A stretch of DNA of 64,000 nt from SLJN01 sp964505385 (lineage in GTDB: Bacteria > Bacteroidota > Rhodothermia > Balneolales > Natronogracilivirgulaceae). Where the stretch lies: NCBI GenBank assembly GCA_964505385.1, contig CAZDIA010000003.1:67090-131089 (forward strand). The letters are read 5' to 3'. Below are positions 43,880 through 53,691 of this stretch, one piece after another. Each line of letters starts with the position of its first letter. The first letter of the stretch is position 1. The notes under the pieces were generated by a model, which was not told the origin of the DNA, searched no databases, and saw only the letters and a list, made by a program, of their open reading frames with translations. The translations under genes and the position numbers were made by a program.

Positions 43880-45154
43880 ATGCGCTTACGGATACTGGTA
43901 TTTCTGTTAATTGTCGTCATCATTCTGTTTGTTGCCAATTATATCACCGGCCGGGTCATCGCCGGTATCCTTGATGATGTTATTCAGGAACAGGTTGCTG
44001 AGCAAACACCTGATGCTACCATCAGCTACGACCGTATTGGAGTCAACCCGTTTATGGCCAGGGTTCATCTGGATGATCTGGATTTCTCAAACCCGGATAA
44101 TCACCGGTTTGTTAGCGAACGTACAAGCCTGCATCTATCCTTTCTGAATGTGCTGAGAGCTGTTCGGTCTGACGAGCCGCTGAATCGCATCGAATCTTTT
44201 GTGATTGTCAGCCGCAACTCCGACTGGCATGATATTGAAATTGATCGTTCCATATCTTTTTCGGAAGGAGAATGGCAATTTCACGGAAATCTGGGCAAAC
44301 TATTCGGTGAAGATGGCCGGCCAATTACAAATGACAAGCAGCAACGCATTAGCTTTACCCTTAGCCGTCCGGTTTTAAGTAATTACTTTGATGATACTCC
44401 CGTCGCTGATTTTCTTTCCCCTATTCCCGAGAATGCTGATTTTAATAGAATCAACGGTATGCTTGAATATCGCCCGGAAGAAGAAAAGTCATACCTTCGG
44501 TCACTTACTATGGAGTCACAGGATTTGGATGTCGTCGTAAACGGCGAGTTCACTTATGATGAAAGCCGGGCTTATTTGTTAAATCCGAAAAATATTCAGA
44601 TGAATTTTGAGTCGGACAGTCAGCCCGGGGAAACCGCATTTTGGATCAGTCCTGATTTTGGCAGAGTAACGGCGCGTTCAGCTTCAATATCCGGCGACTT
44701 AAATTACACACGGGAAGAACGCCATTCCTGGCTGCTTGAGGATATTAATATAAATTATGCGTTAAGTAATCCTGATCTGATGCCGGCAGAGTCTTTGCAG
44801 CAAAACTACGGCAACCTGTTTCAAAATTTGGGCATAAACACCTCCCGCTTGCCGGCCCGGCGATGGCAGGGAGATATCTCGTATCAGAATAATACCATTA
44901 TAGTTCGTGACACCGAAATTGAAACCGCATTTTTTGATCTCGGCATTAGTCTCGAAATTATGGCTGAAGACCGGCAGGATATTCGCGTTGATGACGGGCG
45001 AATACGCGTTCATAACCAAAGCAGTGAGTTCCGGGAGTTTCTCAACGACCTGGAAACACTAATCGGCCTGAACTTAAAAAGAGAAGATGATGAGTTGATT
45101 ATGCGCCTCAGCGGACCGGTTCAGGATCTGAGCTTTCAATTCGGGGATGAGTGA
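43880..45154 (+). CDS. AsmA-like/DUF748-type membrane-anchored protein
   Basis: A 424-residue protein with an N-terminal membrane helix (RILVFLLIVVIILFVANYI) and a long periplasmic beta-rich body. The start of the body, ISYDRIGVNPFMARVHLDDLDF, matches the opening beta-hairpin of AsmA/TamB/DUF748-type bridge proteins, with repeated short strands (IDGMLEYR-like, ISGDLNYTREE). Such proteins are linked to lipid movement between membranes. It is shorter than most. Probably monocistronic; the downstream intergenic DNA contains copy B of the hairpin repeat. Confidence 0.6.
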   Translation: MRLRILVFLLIVVIILFVANYITGRVIAGILDDVIQEQVAEQTPDATISYDRIGVNPFMARVHLDDLDFSNPDNHRFVSERTSLHLSFLNVLRAVRSDEPLNRIESFVIVSRNSDWHDIEIDRSISFSEGEWQFHGNLGKLFGEDGRPITNDKQQRISFTLSRPVLSNYFDDTPVADFLSPIPENADFNRINGMLEYRPEEEKSYLRSLTMESQDLDVVVNGEFTYDESRAYLLNPKNIQMNFESDSQPGETAFWISPDFGRVTARSASISGDLNYTREERHSWLLEDININYALSNPDLMPAESLQQNYGNLFQNLGINTSRLPARRWQGDISYQNNTIIVRDTEIETAFFDLGISLEIMAEDRQDIRVDDGRIRVHNQSSEFREFLNDLETLIGLNLKREDDELIMRLSGPVQDLSFQFGDE

Positions 45155-45181
45155 TTCAGATAATTTTTTATTTAATGTCTG

Positions 45182-45318
45182 TAAGAAAACTCAAAGTGCC
45201 CTAAGAAAACGCCAAGATCAAGGCGCGCGAAGTCCCAAAAAGCGCAGTGTACACAACTTACACGAGCATTTTTGGGGCGAGCGGAACGAAGATATTGGCG
45301 TTTTCTTAGAGGCACTAT
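45182..45318 (+). repeat. Dispersed ~135-bp hairpin repeat, copy B
   Basis: Nearly identical in layout to copy C (60146-60282), with scattered substitutions. AGTGCC-CTAAGAAAACGCCAA (45195 onward) pairs with TTGGCGTTTTCTTAGAGGCACT ending at 45316, in two blocks. CCCAAAAAGCGC pairs with GCATTTTTGGGG. The tip GTGTA/TACAC differs in sequence from copy C but still pairs, a hint of selection for structure. It lies between the AsmA-like gene and the efflux operon. Confidence 0.85.
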
Positions 45319-45464
45319 TTAATAACAATTACCCGGATACTTGCAATTATAACGTGATTGAAATTCAAGGTTTTCAATAAACTTTTACATACCTATTTTT
45401 GTTCATTTGCAAATAAGATGCATTTGTCGCTTCTTGTGTTTAACTATGTGTTGAAAAATAATCT

Positions 45465-46754
45465 ATGGTACTTTTATCAGAGCCCCTTTCAAGGGCTTAC
45501 GTGTGTTTGCGATACAAGTTAATTTCCGGGATTGTTGCAATTCTGTTTCTCTCGGTTCAGGAAGGCTCTGCTCAAAATGGTACTGTTAAGCTCGCTTTGG
45601 AGGATGTCAGATCCTATGTTGAGTCCTATAGCCCCTATTATCAGTCGCTTTCCGAACGAACCGATGCCGAATCCAGTCAGCTTGATGTCGGTTTGCAGCG
45701 AAATAATCCCTCTCTACAATATGAGATGGAGTACCTGGGCGACGACGCAAATTATGAATTGGAACAGTCGCTGTTTTTGGAACAAACCATTGAAAGACCC
45801 CGGTTATATCGAAGCAGGTCCAGCAGCGCCGACTATCAGCATGAATCGCTTCATTTTAACAAAGAGGCGCGGGGGCGTGAGTTTATTTCGAATGTCCGCT
45901 CGGAATACACCCTGTTGGTGGTCTTGCAGCATCACATTGATATCAAGGAGAAGCTGATTGAAAAGATTGATCGTCTGGCGGATGTTGGAGCCTCCCAGGC
46001 TGAGGCGGGGGATCTGTCGGCGCTGGATCGTCAACTGATTGAGCTCAACCGGCAGAGTCTGTCGAATGAGCTGGTTGAACTGAAAGTAGCCCACGAGCAA
46101 AAATTGGCGGACTGGAAGACCGATATGGGCATTGATTCTGAAACGGAGGTAGATTTGACCTCGGAAATCACCATAACCGATATCTCTCTACCCGAAATGC
46201 CGGATACGGCAGAGCTGCTCGCAAATCATCCGGATATCAAAAGTATTGAGTACTCATCCCGCGCGGCCGGTGAAAATATCCGAAGCGCCGAGCTCAGAAG
46301 GCTTCCCGAGTTTGATGTATCCGCCGGATACAAAAGATTGAATCCCGACTGGAATGGATTTCTGGTCGGCGTCTCGGTACCGCTGCCTGTCATTAATAGA
46401 AATGAGGCCGAAATTGAACAGCGGCGCGCCGAAGAAAGACAGCTGGAGTATGATCATCAAAATCGCCGGCAAGCTCTGGAAAATGCCTGGCAGAGTAACC
46501 GAAGTATTTTGGACCGATATCATTCCGAAATCAGCGAGACCGATTCGGATTTACTTGATATGAGCGAATTCGGCAGGCGCATCATCAACAGTTTTACCGA
46601 GGGGAATTTATCCCTGACAGAAGCCCTCAGCTCACTGGAAATGGGAGCCAATGGCTACGCCGCCTACCTTTCGAAAGTGAGCGGATATTACGAGGCATTA
46701 GGACGGCTCGAATTTATTACCCAAAACAAATATATCGAAGATTGCTGCAATTAA
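45465..46754 (+). CDS. TolC-family outer-membrane channel of a heavy-metal RND system (CusC/CzcC-like)
   Basis: A 429-residue outer membrane efflux protein with a signal peptide ending near GSAQ (residue 37). It has the tandem OEP repeats of long coiled-coil helices (LALEDVRSYVESYSPYYQSL; GFLVGVSVPLPVINRNEAEIEQRRAE, the latter a CzcC/CusC hallmark). It would trimerise as the outer-membrane duct. First of three genes; the adaptor gene starts 5 bases after its stop. The C-terminal CC pair (EDCCN) is unusual. Confidence 0.88.
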   Translation: MVLLSEPLSRAYVCLRYKLISGIVAILFLSVQEGSAQNGTVKLALEDVRSYVESYSPYYQSLSERTDAESSQLDVGLQRNNPSLQYEMEYLGDDANYELEQSLFLEQTIERPRLYRSRSSSADYQHESLHFNKEARGREFISNVRSEYTLLVVLQHHIDIKEKLIEKIDRLADVGASQAEAGDLSALDRQLIELNRQSLSNELVELKVAHEQKLADWKTDMGIDSETEVDLTSEITITDISLPEMPDTAELLANHPDIKSIEYSSRAAGENIRSAELRRLPEFDVSAGYKRLNPDWNGFLVGVSVPLPVINRNEAEIEQRRAEERQLEYDHQNRRQALENAWQSNRSILDRYHSEISETDSDLLDMSEFGRRIINSFTEGNLSLTEALSSLEMGANGYAAYLSKVSGYYEALGRLEFITQNKYIEDCCN

Positions 46755-46759
46755 ACGCG

Positions 46760-48256
46760 ATGAAACATCGAAAAACGGATAGACGGTTCTTGTTCGCCGG
46801 ATTGATCTCAACATTAATGTTGATCTATGCCTGTGAACGCGTAGATGACCATGATCATGATCATGACGATGAACCCGATTACGAATACCACAGCGTCACC
46901 TATTGGGGTGATAATTTTGAATTGCTTTTCAGCTTTGAGACTCACAGCTCCAGTATCGAAGGAACAGCCTATTTATCAGACCGTAATAATCGCCCGGTTA
47001 CTGCCGATTTTACAGAGCTACATCTCCACATCAGCGAAGGAGAAAAACTTGACTCCGGAGAGTTTGAAATGGATGAAGAAGGGCAATTCCATTTTGAGCT
47101 CCTTCACGATGGCTCGGAGGAGTTCACGATATCAGGAGAGTTTTACGGTGAGGAGTTGTCTGCAAGTTTTGAAACCCAGCGATTTGATACCGGTGATAAA
47201 CCCGGCCGTCATGGAGTTCATTTTTCGAAAGAGCGACAATGGCTGGTTGATATCGCATCGGGCGATAGCGAATATCAACAGGTGTTTGCTTCGTTCTCAG
47301 CGCCCGGAAAAGCACGAGTTAATAAAAGTTACTACGCTGAAATAACTTCCCCGGTATCAGGTCATCTGGATTCCGGCGAGCATGGCGGGTTGGTTGTTGA
47401 AGAAGGGGAAACCGTTTCCGCCGGGGATAAACTTGCGTTGGTAGCACCAAGGTTGAACATTACCGGAAGCTGGCTCGATCGCCAAATCGATTATTATGAA
47501 GCTCGTGAGGAGATGGAACGGGCTGAACGTCTGCGAGAAGACGATGCGATTTCCTCACGGGAGTATGAAATGCGCCGCCGTCAGTATGAAGCGCAGCAAT
47601 TCGTATTTGATCATTATCTGGAACATTCAATTGATCAGCACATCAACCTGGATAGCAATTACGTGGAGCTTCTCGCGCCTTTCGACGGTGTCATCGGGTC
47701 GGTTGATGTAAATACCGGCTCCTCTGTCGAAGAAGGTCAGCAGCTCATTACCCTATTTGATGCCGACCAGCTCTGGCTCGATCTGCAGGCCTATCCCGAT
47801 GACATCGAAGAAATGGAAGATATTCGGGCGGTTTCCTGGAAAACCGGCAATTCCGGCGACCGGCACCATTTGGAAAACGATCTAATCCGGCAAACCTCAA
47901 CCGCCGGATCATCCGAAGACGGCATCCGCCAAACCCTTCATATCAAACCGGAGGCCGGAGCTACGGGAATTCTCCCGAATCGTAACATCTCAGCACGGGT
48001 GTATCACAGCGACTCAGAGGAAGTTCTTGCTGTCCCGTCATCCGCCATTTTCGATCAGGATGCCTACAAGGTGGTTTTTGTACAAACGCAGGGAGACCGG
48101 TTTGAAAAACGCATGGTTGAAACCGGTAACAGCTACGACGGGTGGACCGAAATCCGCGACGGCTTGCATGAGGATGAAAGAGTGGCGACCGATGGCGTTT
48201 ATGCGGTATTTCTGGAAGCCGGTAATGTAGAAGTTAGCGACAGTCACGACCACTAA
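46760..48256 (+). CDS. Periplasmic adaptor lipoprotein of an RND efflux pump (CusB/CzcB-like)
   Basis: A 498-residue membrane-fusion protein. The lipobox IYAC gives lipidated C25, followed directly by HDHDHDDE (31-38), a likely metal-binding string. An extra ~150-residue beta-rich domain (about 40-190) precedes the adaptor core. The core then shows a barrel-sandwich half (SPVSGHL, VEEGETVSAGDKLALVAP), a short coiled coil and the second half (LLAPFDGVIGSVDVNTGSSVEEG). ATG 46760 is chosen over a TTG six codons upstream because the signal peptide begins there. Transcribed with the channel and pump. Confidence 0.88.
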   Translation: MKHRKTDRRFLFAGLISTLMLIYACERVDDHDHDHDDEPDYEYHSVTYWGDNFELLFSFETHSSSIEGTAYLSDRNNRPVTADFTELHLHISEGEKLDSGEFEMDEEGQFHFELLHDGSEEFTISGEFYGEELSASFETQRFDTGDKPGRHGVHFSKERQWLVDIASGDSEYQQVFASFSAPGKARVNKSYYAEITSPVSGHLDSGEHGGLVVEEGETVSAGDKLALVAPRLNITGSWLDRQIDYYEAREEMERAERLREDDAISSREYEMRRRQYEAQQFVFDHYLEHSIDQHINLDSNYVELLAPFDGVIGSVDVNTGSSVEEGQQLITLFDADQLWLDLQAYPDDIEEMEDIRAVSWKTGNSGDRHHLENDLIRQTSTAGSSEDGIRQTLHIKPEAGATGILPNRNISARVYHSDSEEVLAVPSSAIFDQDAYKVVFVQTQGDRFEKRMVETGNSYDGWTEIRDGLHEDERVATDGVYAVFLEAGNVEVSDSHDH

Positions 48257-48268
48257 GGGATAAGCCGT

Positions 48269-51200
48269 ATGCTAAACAGATTAATTCGCCTGAGTATCCG
48301 GGATCGCCTGGTCGTGATGTTATTGACCATCATCGTGTTTGCCGGTAGTTGGTACCTGGTCAGAGATACCCCCATTGATGTACTGCCCGATGTTTCGGCA
48401 CCTTCGGTCACCGTGCTCACCGAAGCGCCGGGGATGGCGCCTGAAGAGGTTGAGCAGTTGGTTAGCTTTCCCCTGGAAAGCGAGCTGATTGGTGCCGATG
48501 GGGTCCGCCGTGTGCGCTCCAACTCCATTCAGGGATTTTCGACCATCAGCGTGGAGTTCGATTGGGACACCGAAATGTACACCGCCCGGCAAATCGTCTC
48601 CGAGCGGCTGCAGGGCACCGGCGGAATGTTGCCGGAAGGAGTTGAAGCCCCGATTCTGGCACCGGTGACCTCCATCATGGGTGAAATCATGCTGGTGGGA
48701 TTGAGTGCCGAAGAAACATCGATGACCGACCTCAGAACGCATGCCGAGTGGACCGTTCGCCGGCAATTGCTCTCAGTACCGGGCATTGCGGAAGTAATGG
48801 TATATGGCGGTGATCTGAAAGAATTCAGTGTGGAAATTGATCCGGTTGCTCTGGATGAGCTGGAAATTCCGCTGGATGATGTATCCGATGCCATTGCCGA
48901 AGCCAACGAAAACGCCTCCGGGGGGTACCTGCAACATTCCGGTAAGCACTATACCATCAGAGGAATGGGGCGGATGCATTCGGGGGATCAGCTCGATGAA
49001 ATCAAAGTGGGGAACACCGGCACAGGCCCGGTTTTACTGGGTGATATAGCCGATATCGCCGAGCAGCCGGCACCGAGAATTGGGGATGCCTCCATCAACG
49101 CAGAGCGGGGTATCATCTTTGTGGTCAGCAAGCAACCCGATGCCGACACTATGGATCTCACCGAACGCGTAGAGGATGAGCTTGAGCAATTATCCGCTAC
49201 ACTTCCGGATGATGTAACCATTCATCCTGATCTGTTTCAGCAGGCGCACTTCATTCAGCTTGCCATCGATAATGTCTTCGAAGCGCTGCTGATAGCCGGT
49301 TTTCTCGTGGCGTTAATCCTGTTTCTTTTCCTGAATAACTGGAGGCCGACGATCATATCGCTGATCGCCGTTCCGGTTTCCGTGATGATAACCGCCATTG
49401 CCCTCCATCTAAGCGGGTTTACCATCAACACGATGACCCTCGGCGGTATCGCGATTGCTATCGGTGTTTTGGTTGATGATGCCATTGTCTATGTGGAAAA
49501 TGTGTATCGCCATCTGATTCAAAACAATCAAAAACCGGATGATGAAAAGAAATCACCCCTGCAGGTAATCCGGGATGCCTCCGTTGAGATAAAAGGGCCG
49601 ATTGTTCTTGCGAACTTCATCATCGTGGTGGTGTTTTTGCCCTTCTTTTTCCTGACCGACCTCGAAGGCCGGCTGCTGGTGCCGCTTGGACTTGCCTATG
49701 TAATCGCCATTGCAGCTTCACTTTTAATCGCGCTTACGCTGACGCCCGCCATGAGCGGATTTCTACTGAAAGACAAAAAAGTGACGAGCCAAAAACCGAG
49801 TCGCTTGTCGGTCTGGTTGGAGAATATCTACAAACCTATCCTTGAACAGTGTCTGCGATTTCGCGGGGTGGTTCTGACCTTCGTGATTGTCCTGTTTATT
49901 GGAATGCTGGCGTCACTGCCGTTTTTAGGCCGATCGTTCCTTCCTGAATTTAACGAAGGTACGCTTAACGTCGGGTTAGCCACTATGCCCGGTACCTCCA
50001 TTGAAGAATCCAACCGGATTGGTAGTGCCCTTGAGGAAATCATGTTGGATCATCCCGACGTCATCTCCACCGCCCGACGAATGGGGCGTGCTGAGTGGGA
50101 TGAACATACGATGGGTACGCACGGACATGAGTTGGAAGTCCGGCTCGAAGAGGGCACCGACATGCAACAACTCAAGGATGAGCTTCGTGAGGAATTTGAC
50201 GTACTACCCGGAGCCAACGTCTCACTTGATCAGCCGATCACTCACCGTATTGATCACATGCTCACCGGGGTTCGGACCAATCTGGCCGTGAAAGTGTACG
50301 GTCCGGAAATGGGCCGGATGCAGGAGATTACCGGTGATATTGAGCAGGAGATGCAGAATACCGGTCTGTTTACGGATGTACTTACCGATCAGCAAGTTGA
50401 CATTCCTCAATTGCGGATTTATCCGGACCGGCACGCGATGAATGAGAACGGCGTTTCGATGGCTCAGTTTCGCCGAACGGTGGAAACCGCCAATTTCGGC
50501 GAGCGCCCGACTCAGCTTTTCCTGGACGGTGCCTTGTTTAACGTGGCCATGCGTTTTGATTCCGAATATCAGCAATCCCCGGAGAGTCTGGGTAACACGC
50601 CGATCCGAAGGGATGAAGGAGGCTTACTCCGCATCCGTGATGTAGCCGACCTTCGAGTAGATTATGCCCCGGAAACCATTCTCCGGGAAAATGCAGAGCG
50701 TAAAATCATCACGCAGGCCAACATCACCGGCGGAGATATGGCAGGTGCGGTAGATGAGCTGCAGGAACGTGTAGCTGAAAATGTAGACCTCAGCGGAGGG
50801 TATGTGGTTAACTATGAAGGTCAGTTCGAGCAACAACAGCAGGCAATACAGACCATTCTGCTGGTGAGCATTATTTCCCTGTTTTTCATATTCATCGCCC
50901 TGTATTTACAGTTTCGGTCCGTCGGCCAGTCGCTTTTGATACTGATCAATTTACCCCTGGCTCTGATCGGTGGGATTATCGTGATCTGGATGGGCACCGG
51001 TATCATCAGCATCGCCTCGATGGTGGGATTCATAACGCTGTTCGGGATTGCGGTACGAAACGGCATCATTCTGGTCAACCAATACAACGACCTGATGCTC
51101 AAAGAAGGACTGGCATTGCGGGATGCCGTTATGCAAGGCTCCTTAAACCGGCTCCGCCCGATTGTGATGACCGCCATAACGACGGGACTCGCGCTCATTC

Positions 51201-51370
51201 CACTGATTTTCTACGCGGACCAACCCGGAAATGAATTCCAGGCGGCCATGGCCTCGGTTATCCTTGGCGGATTAGTCACAGCCACACTGCTGAACCTGGT
51301 CGTCATCCCCATAATTTTCGACTGGTTCCACGGAAAACTGTTTGAAATTAAAGAGGAAGAAAAAGTGTAA
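48269..51370 (+). CDS. RND-family efflux pump, heavy-metal (HME/CusA-CzcA) type
   Basis: A 1033-residue inner-membrane proton-driven pump with the usual two six-helix halves and two large periplasmic loops. Start LIRLSIRDRLVVMLLTIIV and YLVRDTPIDVLPDVSAPSV match heavy-metal RND pumps. The helix-4 motif is GVLVDDAIVYVENV (about residues 398-411) with the proton-relay aspartates; DDA is closer to the drug-pump form than DGA/DAA of CzcA/CusA. The pore-side GRAEWDEHTMGTHGHELEV resembles the HME class. The three-gene set suggests export of a divalent or monovalent metal; the ion is not determined. Confidence 0.9.
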   Translation: MLNRLIRLSIRDRLVVMLLTIIVFAGSWYLVRDTPIDVLPDVSAPSVTVLTEAPGMAPEEVEQLVSFPLESELIGADGVRRVRSNSIQGFSTISVEFDWDTEMYTARQIVSERLQGTGGMLPEGVEAPILAPVTSIMGEIMLVGLSAEETSMTDLRTHAEWTVRRQLLSVPGIAEVMVYGGDLKEFSVEIDPVALDELEIPLDDVSDAIAEANENASGGYLQHSGKHYTIRGMGRMHSGDQLDEIKVGNTGTGPVLLGDIADIAEQPAPRIGDASINAERGIIFVVSKQPDADTMDLTERVEDELEQLSATLPDDVTIHPDLFQQAHFIQLAIDNVFEALLIAGFLVALILFLFLNNWRPTIISLIAVPVSVMITAIALHLSGFTINTMTLGGIAIAIGVLVDDAIVYVENVYRHLIQNNQKPDDEKKSPLQVIRDASVEIKGPIVLANFIIVVVFLPFFFLTDLEGRLLVPLGLAYVIAIAASLLIALTLTPAMSGFLLKDKKVTSQKPSRLSVWLENIYKPILEQCLRFRGVVLTFVIVLFIGMLASLPFLGRSFLPEFNEGTLNVGLATMPGTSIEESNRIGSALEEIMLDHPDVISTARRMGRAEWDEHTMGTHGHELEVRLEEGTDMQQLKDELREEFDVLPGANVSLDQPITHRIDHMLTGVRTNLAVKVYGPEMGRMQEITGDIEQEMQNTGLFTDVLTDQQVDIPQLRIYPDRHAMNENGVSMAQFRRTVETANFGERPTQLFLDGALFNVAMRFDSEYQQSPESLGNTPIRRDEGGLLRIRDVADLRVDYAPETILRENAERKIITQANITGGDMAGAVDELQERVAENVDLSGGYVVNYEGQFEQQQQAIQTILLVSIISLFFIFIALYLQFRSVGQSLLILINLPLALIGGIIVIWMGTGIISIASMVGFITLFGIAVRNGIILVNQYNDLMLKEGLALRDAVMQGSLNRLRPIVMTAITTGLALIPLIFYADQPGNEFQAAMASVILGGLVTATLLNLVVIPIIFDWFHGKLFEIKEEEKV

Positions 51371-51474
51371 AGAGAATGAATCCATAGAAGAAGTTACGAG
51401 GGCTGATGAGATAATTATTTGGGAGAAGATTTAGTGCTTATACCTTTTTAACTGCTTCATGAGTAGAACCAACC

Positions 51475-53301
51475 TTATTCTACCGGTTCCTCGTCTTTAA
51501 TCTCGTGATACTCTAAAAAGCTTTTTAGCCCTTCATTGCCCATATAACGCTTGAGTATCTTAGGATCAGTCTGGGTCAAATCAACCAGGATCAATCCGTC
51601 GAGAACATCTCCAAAATCGGGATCGATATTGAATCCGAGTATCTTGCCTCCCAGTTTTAAATACTGTTTCAGAAGAATTGGAACCCCTTTTTCGTCGCTC
51701 TCAAATTCACTGATAATATCGGAAACATCATCTATTCCGTTAATCACTGACTGATTTTTGGGATCAATGCCTTTAATTCGCTTTGCCCGGAACGGGGTTT
51801 TGGGTTTCACCATCTTCGCCATGCCCGGCAAATAATTATGTATTTTCAGGAAAGCTACCATCAAGTGGCGTGAGAATGACCGATATTCTTTACTGACACT
51901 AACCGGGCCGAACAGGATTTTATACTGAGGATGTTTGACTACATACTCACCTATACCTTTCCATATCAGCAATAGCGGTGAAAACGAGCGCTGATATTCG
52001 CTGCGAATGAATGAACGCCCCATCTCCAGAGCGGGACTTATCTGTTCAAACAAGGATGGCTTTATGTCAAATAACGTCGTCGTATACAACCCTTGCTGGC
52101 CATAATTTTCAATGATATAATCTGTATGGCCGAGGCGATATGCTCCTACAAGTTCTTTCTTTTCATTATTCCACAAAAACAGGTGCACATAACGACGATC
52201 GTATTCATCGAGGTCAATTTCATCGCCGGTCCCTTCGGATGTTTCCCGGAAAGTTACCTCACGAAGTCTGCCGATTTCATGCAAAACATTCGGTATCTGA
52301 TCCGGAGAGCCATAAAAAACCTGATACTCATTGTTTTCCACTAAAAGCTGATTTTCCGGAAGCTCGTTTATTTCTTCATCAACCTTTTCAACCGGAATCG
52401 GGTCTACCACAGGCTTCATATCTTCTTTTTCAATATTTACCGAGAAGCTGGTTTTTTCAGAAATTTCTTCATCTTCTGTCCGGTTGGCAAGCACGTAGGT
52501 TCGTTGCCGCAAGTAGTCGGTTAATTGCCGGTCATCCTTGCAATCTTTTAATCGGGAATACGGAATAGGTTTGCCGATGCGAATATCAATGGTTTTATCT
52601 CTCTTGTTCAACAACTCTTTGGGGAGCAATGCGGTACGTAATCTTGGATGAATCAGCCCCATAATTTGAAACATCGCTCCGTTGAATCCATCAAAATAAA
52701 TAGGCTGTACCGGCGATTCCGTTTTACGCACAATGCGGCCAACCGTAGTATTCCATTCGGGATCACTTACCGTGCGGTTTTTTAATTTCAGATGCGCCAC
52801 TTCGCCAGCCGGAAACATCCCCAGCATCTTGTCATCATTTACCCATTCGATGGATTTACGCATCGAGTTCAGATTGGCCCTTTTCGATTCTTTGGAATTA
52901 AAGGGATCTACAAAGAAGAACAAATCCCGCATTTCCGGAATACGTTCCAACAGATAATTGGCCATAATCTTAACATCAGGGCGCACACTTTTCAGAATTG
53001 AACCCAGAATAATACCTTCAATTCCGCCAAAGGGATGATTGGCCACCACAATGATGCGACCTTCCGTGGGGATTCGTTTAATGTCTTCCTCAGCTATCTG
53101 ATATTTCAGATTCAGGTGGTCCAGTAACGCATCAGTAAACAGCTCATCTTGCTGATTTTCTTTTGCATTTCTGTACAAATCATTGAGCTGAGGCATCAAA
53201 AATAATCGCTCTAAAGTACCTTTCACCAGCCCAAACATTTTCCGCTGAAAAGGTCCTTCAATGTTTATATCGAGATTAAATATTTTGTCTGATTCCTTCA
53301 T
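51475..53301 (-). CDS. Bifunctional lysophospholipid/N-acyltransferase (OlsF-like; PlsC + GNAT)
   Basis: About 608 residues from ATG 53301. The N-terminal half is a PlsC-type acyltransferase: VVANHPFGGIEGIIL holds the H-x4-E/D motif with E for D, then GMFPAGEVAHLKLKNR. The C-terminal half is a GNAT-like N-acyltransferase: LREVTFRETSEGTGDEIDLDEYDRRY, VGAYRLG and LEMGRSFIRSEYQ. This order matches OlsF, known to make ornithine lipid in Flavobacterium and Serratia, and also Gls-type glycine-lipid enzymes. The amino acid acceptor is undetermined. The frame is open to 53460 (ATG 53454, TTG 53460), but the extra basic residues look unlike the family. Confidence 0.8.
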   Translation of the reverse strand: MKESDKIFNLDINIEGPFQRKMFGLVKGTLERLFLMPQLNDLYRNAKENQQDELFTDALLDHLNLKYQIAEEDIKRIPTEGRIIVVANHPFGGIEGIILGSILKSVRPDVKIMANYLLERIPEMRDLFFFVDPFNSKESKRANLNSMRKSIEWVNDDKMLGMFPAGEVAHLKLKNRTVSDPEWNTTVGRIVRKTESPVQPIYFDGFNGAMFQIMGLIHPRLRTALLPKELLNKRDKTIDIRIGKPIPYSRLKDCKDDRQLTDYLRQRTYVLANRTEDEEISEKTSFSVNIEKEDMKPVVDPIPVEKVDEEINELPENQLLVENNEYQVFYGSPDQIPNVLHEIGRLREVTFRETSEGTGDEIDLDEYDRRYVHLFLWNNEKKELVGAYRLGHTDYIIENYGQQGLYTTTLFDIKPSLFEQISPALEMGRSFIRSEYQRSFSPLLLIWKGIGEYVVKHPQYKILFGPVSVSKEYRSFSRHLMVAFLKIHNYLPGMAKMVKPKTPFRAKRIKGIDPKNQSVINGIDDVSDIISEFESDEKGVPILLKQYLKLGGKILGFNIDPDFGDVLDGLILVDLTQTDPKILKRYMGNEGLKSFLEYHEIKDEEPVE

Positions 53302-53691
53302 CTGAGGTCTTCGAATATCTGTTTCATGTAATTGAATAACAGCACGTACCTTTGCAAACCTGCCTATAATTTTAACGAAATCGAGTAAGGTTCCGTACCG
53401 AGTCCTTTGTTTCAGTATCACAACCTGAGTTACTCTATAATATCTTTTTGGCATTGCCAATGCAAATCATAATTAAATCCCTCCAACCTGTTTATTTTTA
53501 TTTTGACTTATAATTATGTTAAATAATATATTGCATATGCATATAAATATAATATAATTTGCTAATAAGTAATTCTAAGAAATCGCCAATAGTTTTTAGC
53601 ATTGACTTTTATCAGACCCGACATTTGAGTTTTAAATTATGTATCATAAGTACATCTATTTTTTTTAACCATCTATCTATAACTCGTTTAT

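Noticed and set aside
45147..45380. Plus-strand open frame across the region after the AsmA-like gene
   Set aside because: It is simply the translation of hairpin repeat copy B; the other copies do not keep the frame.
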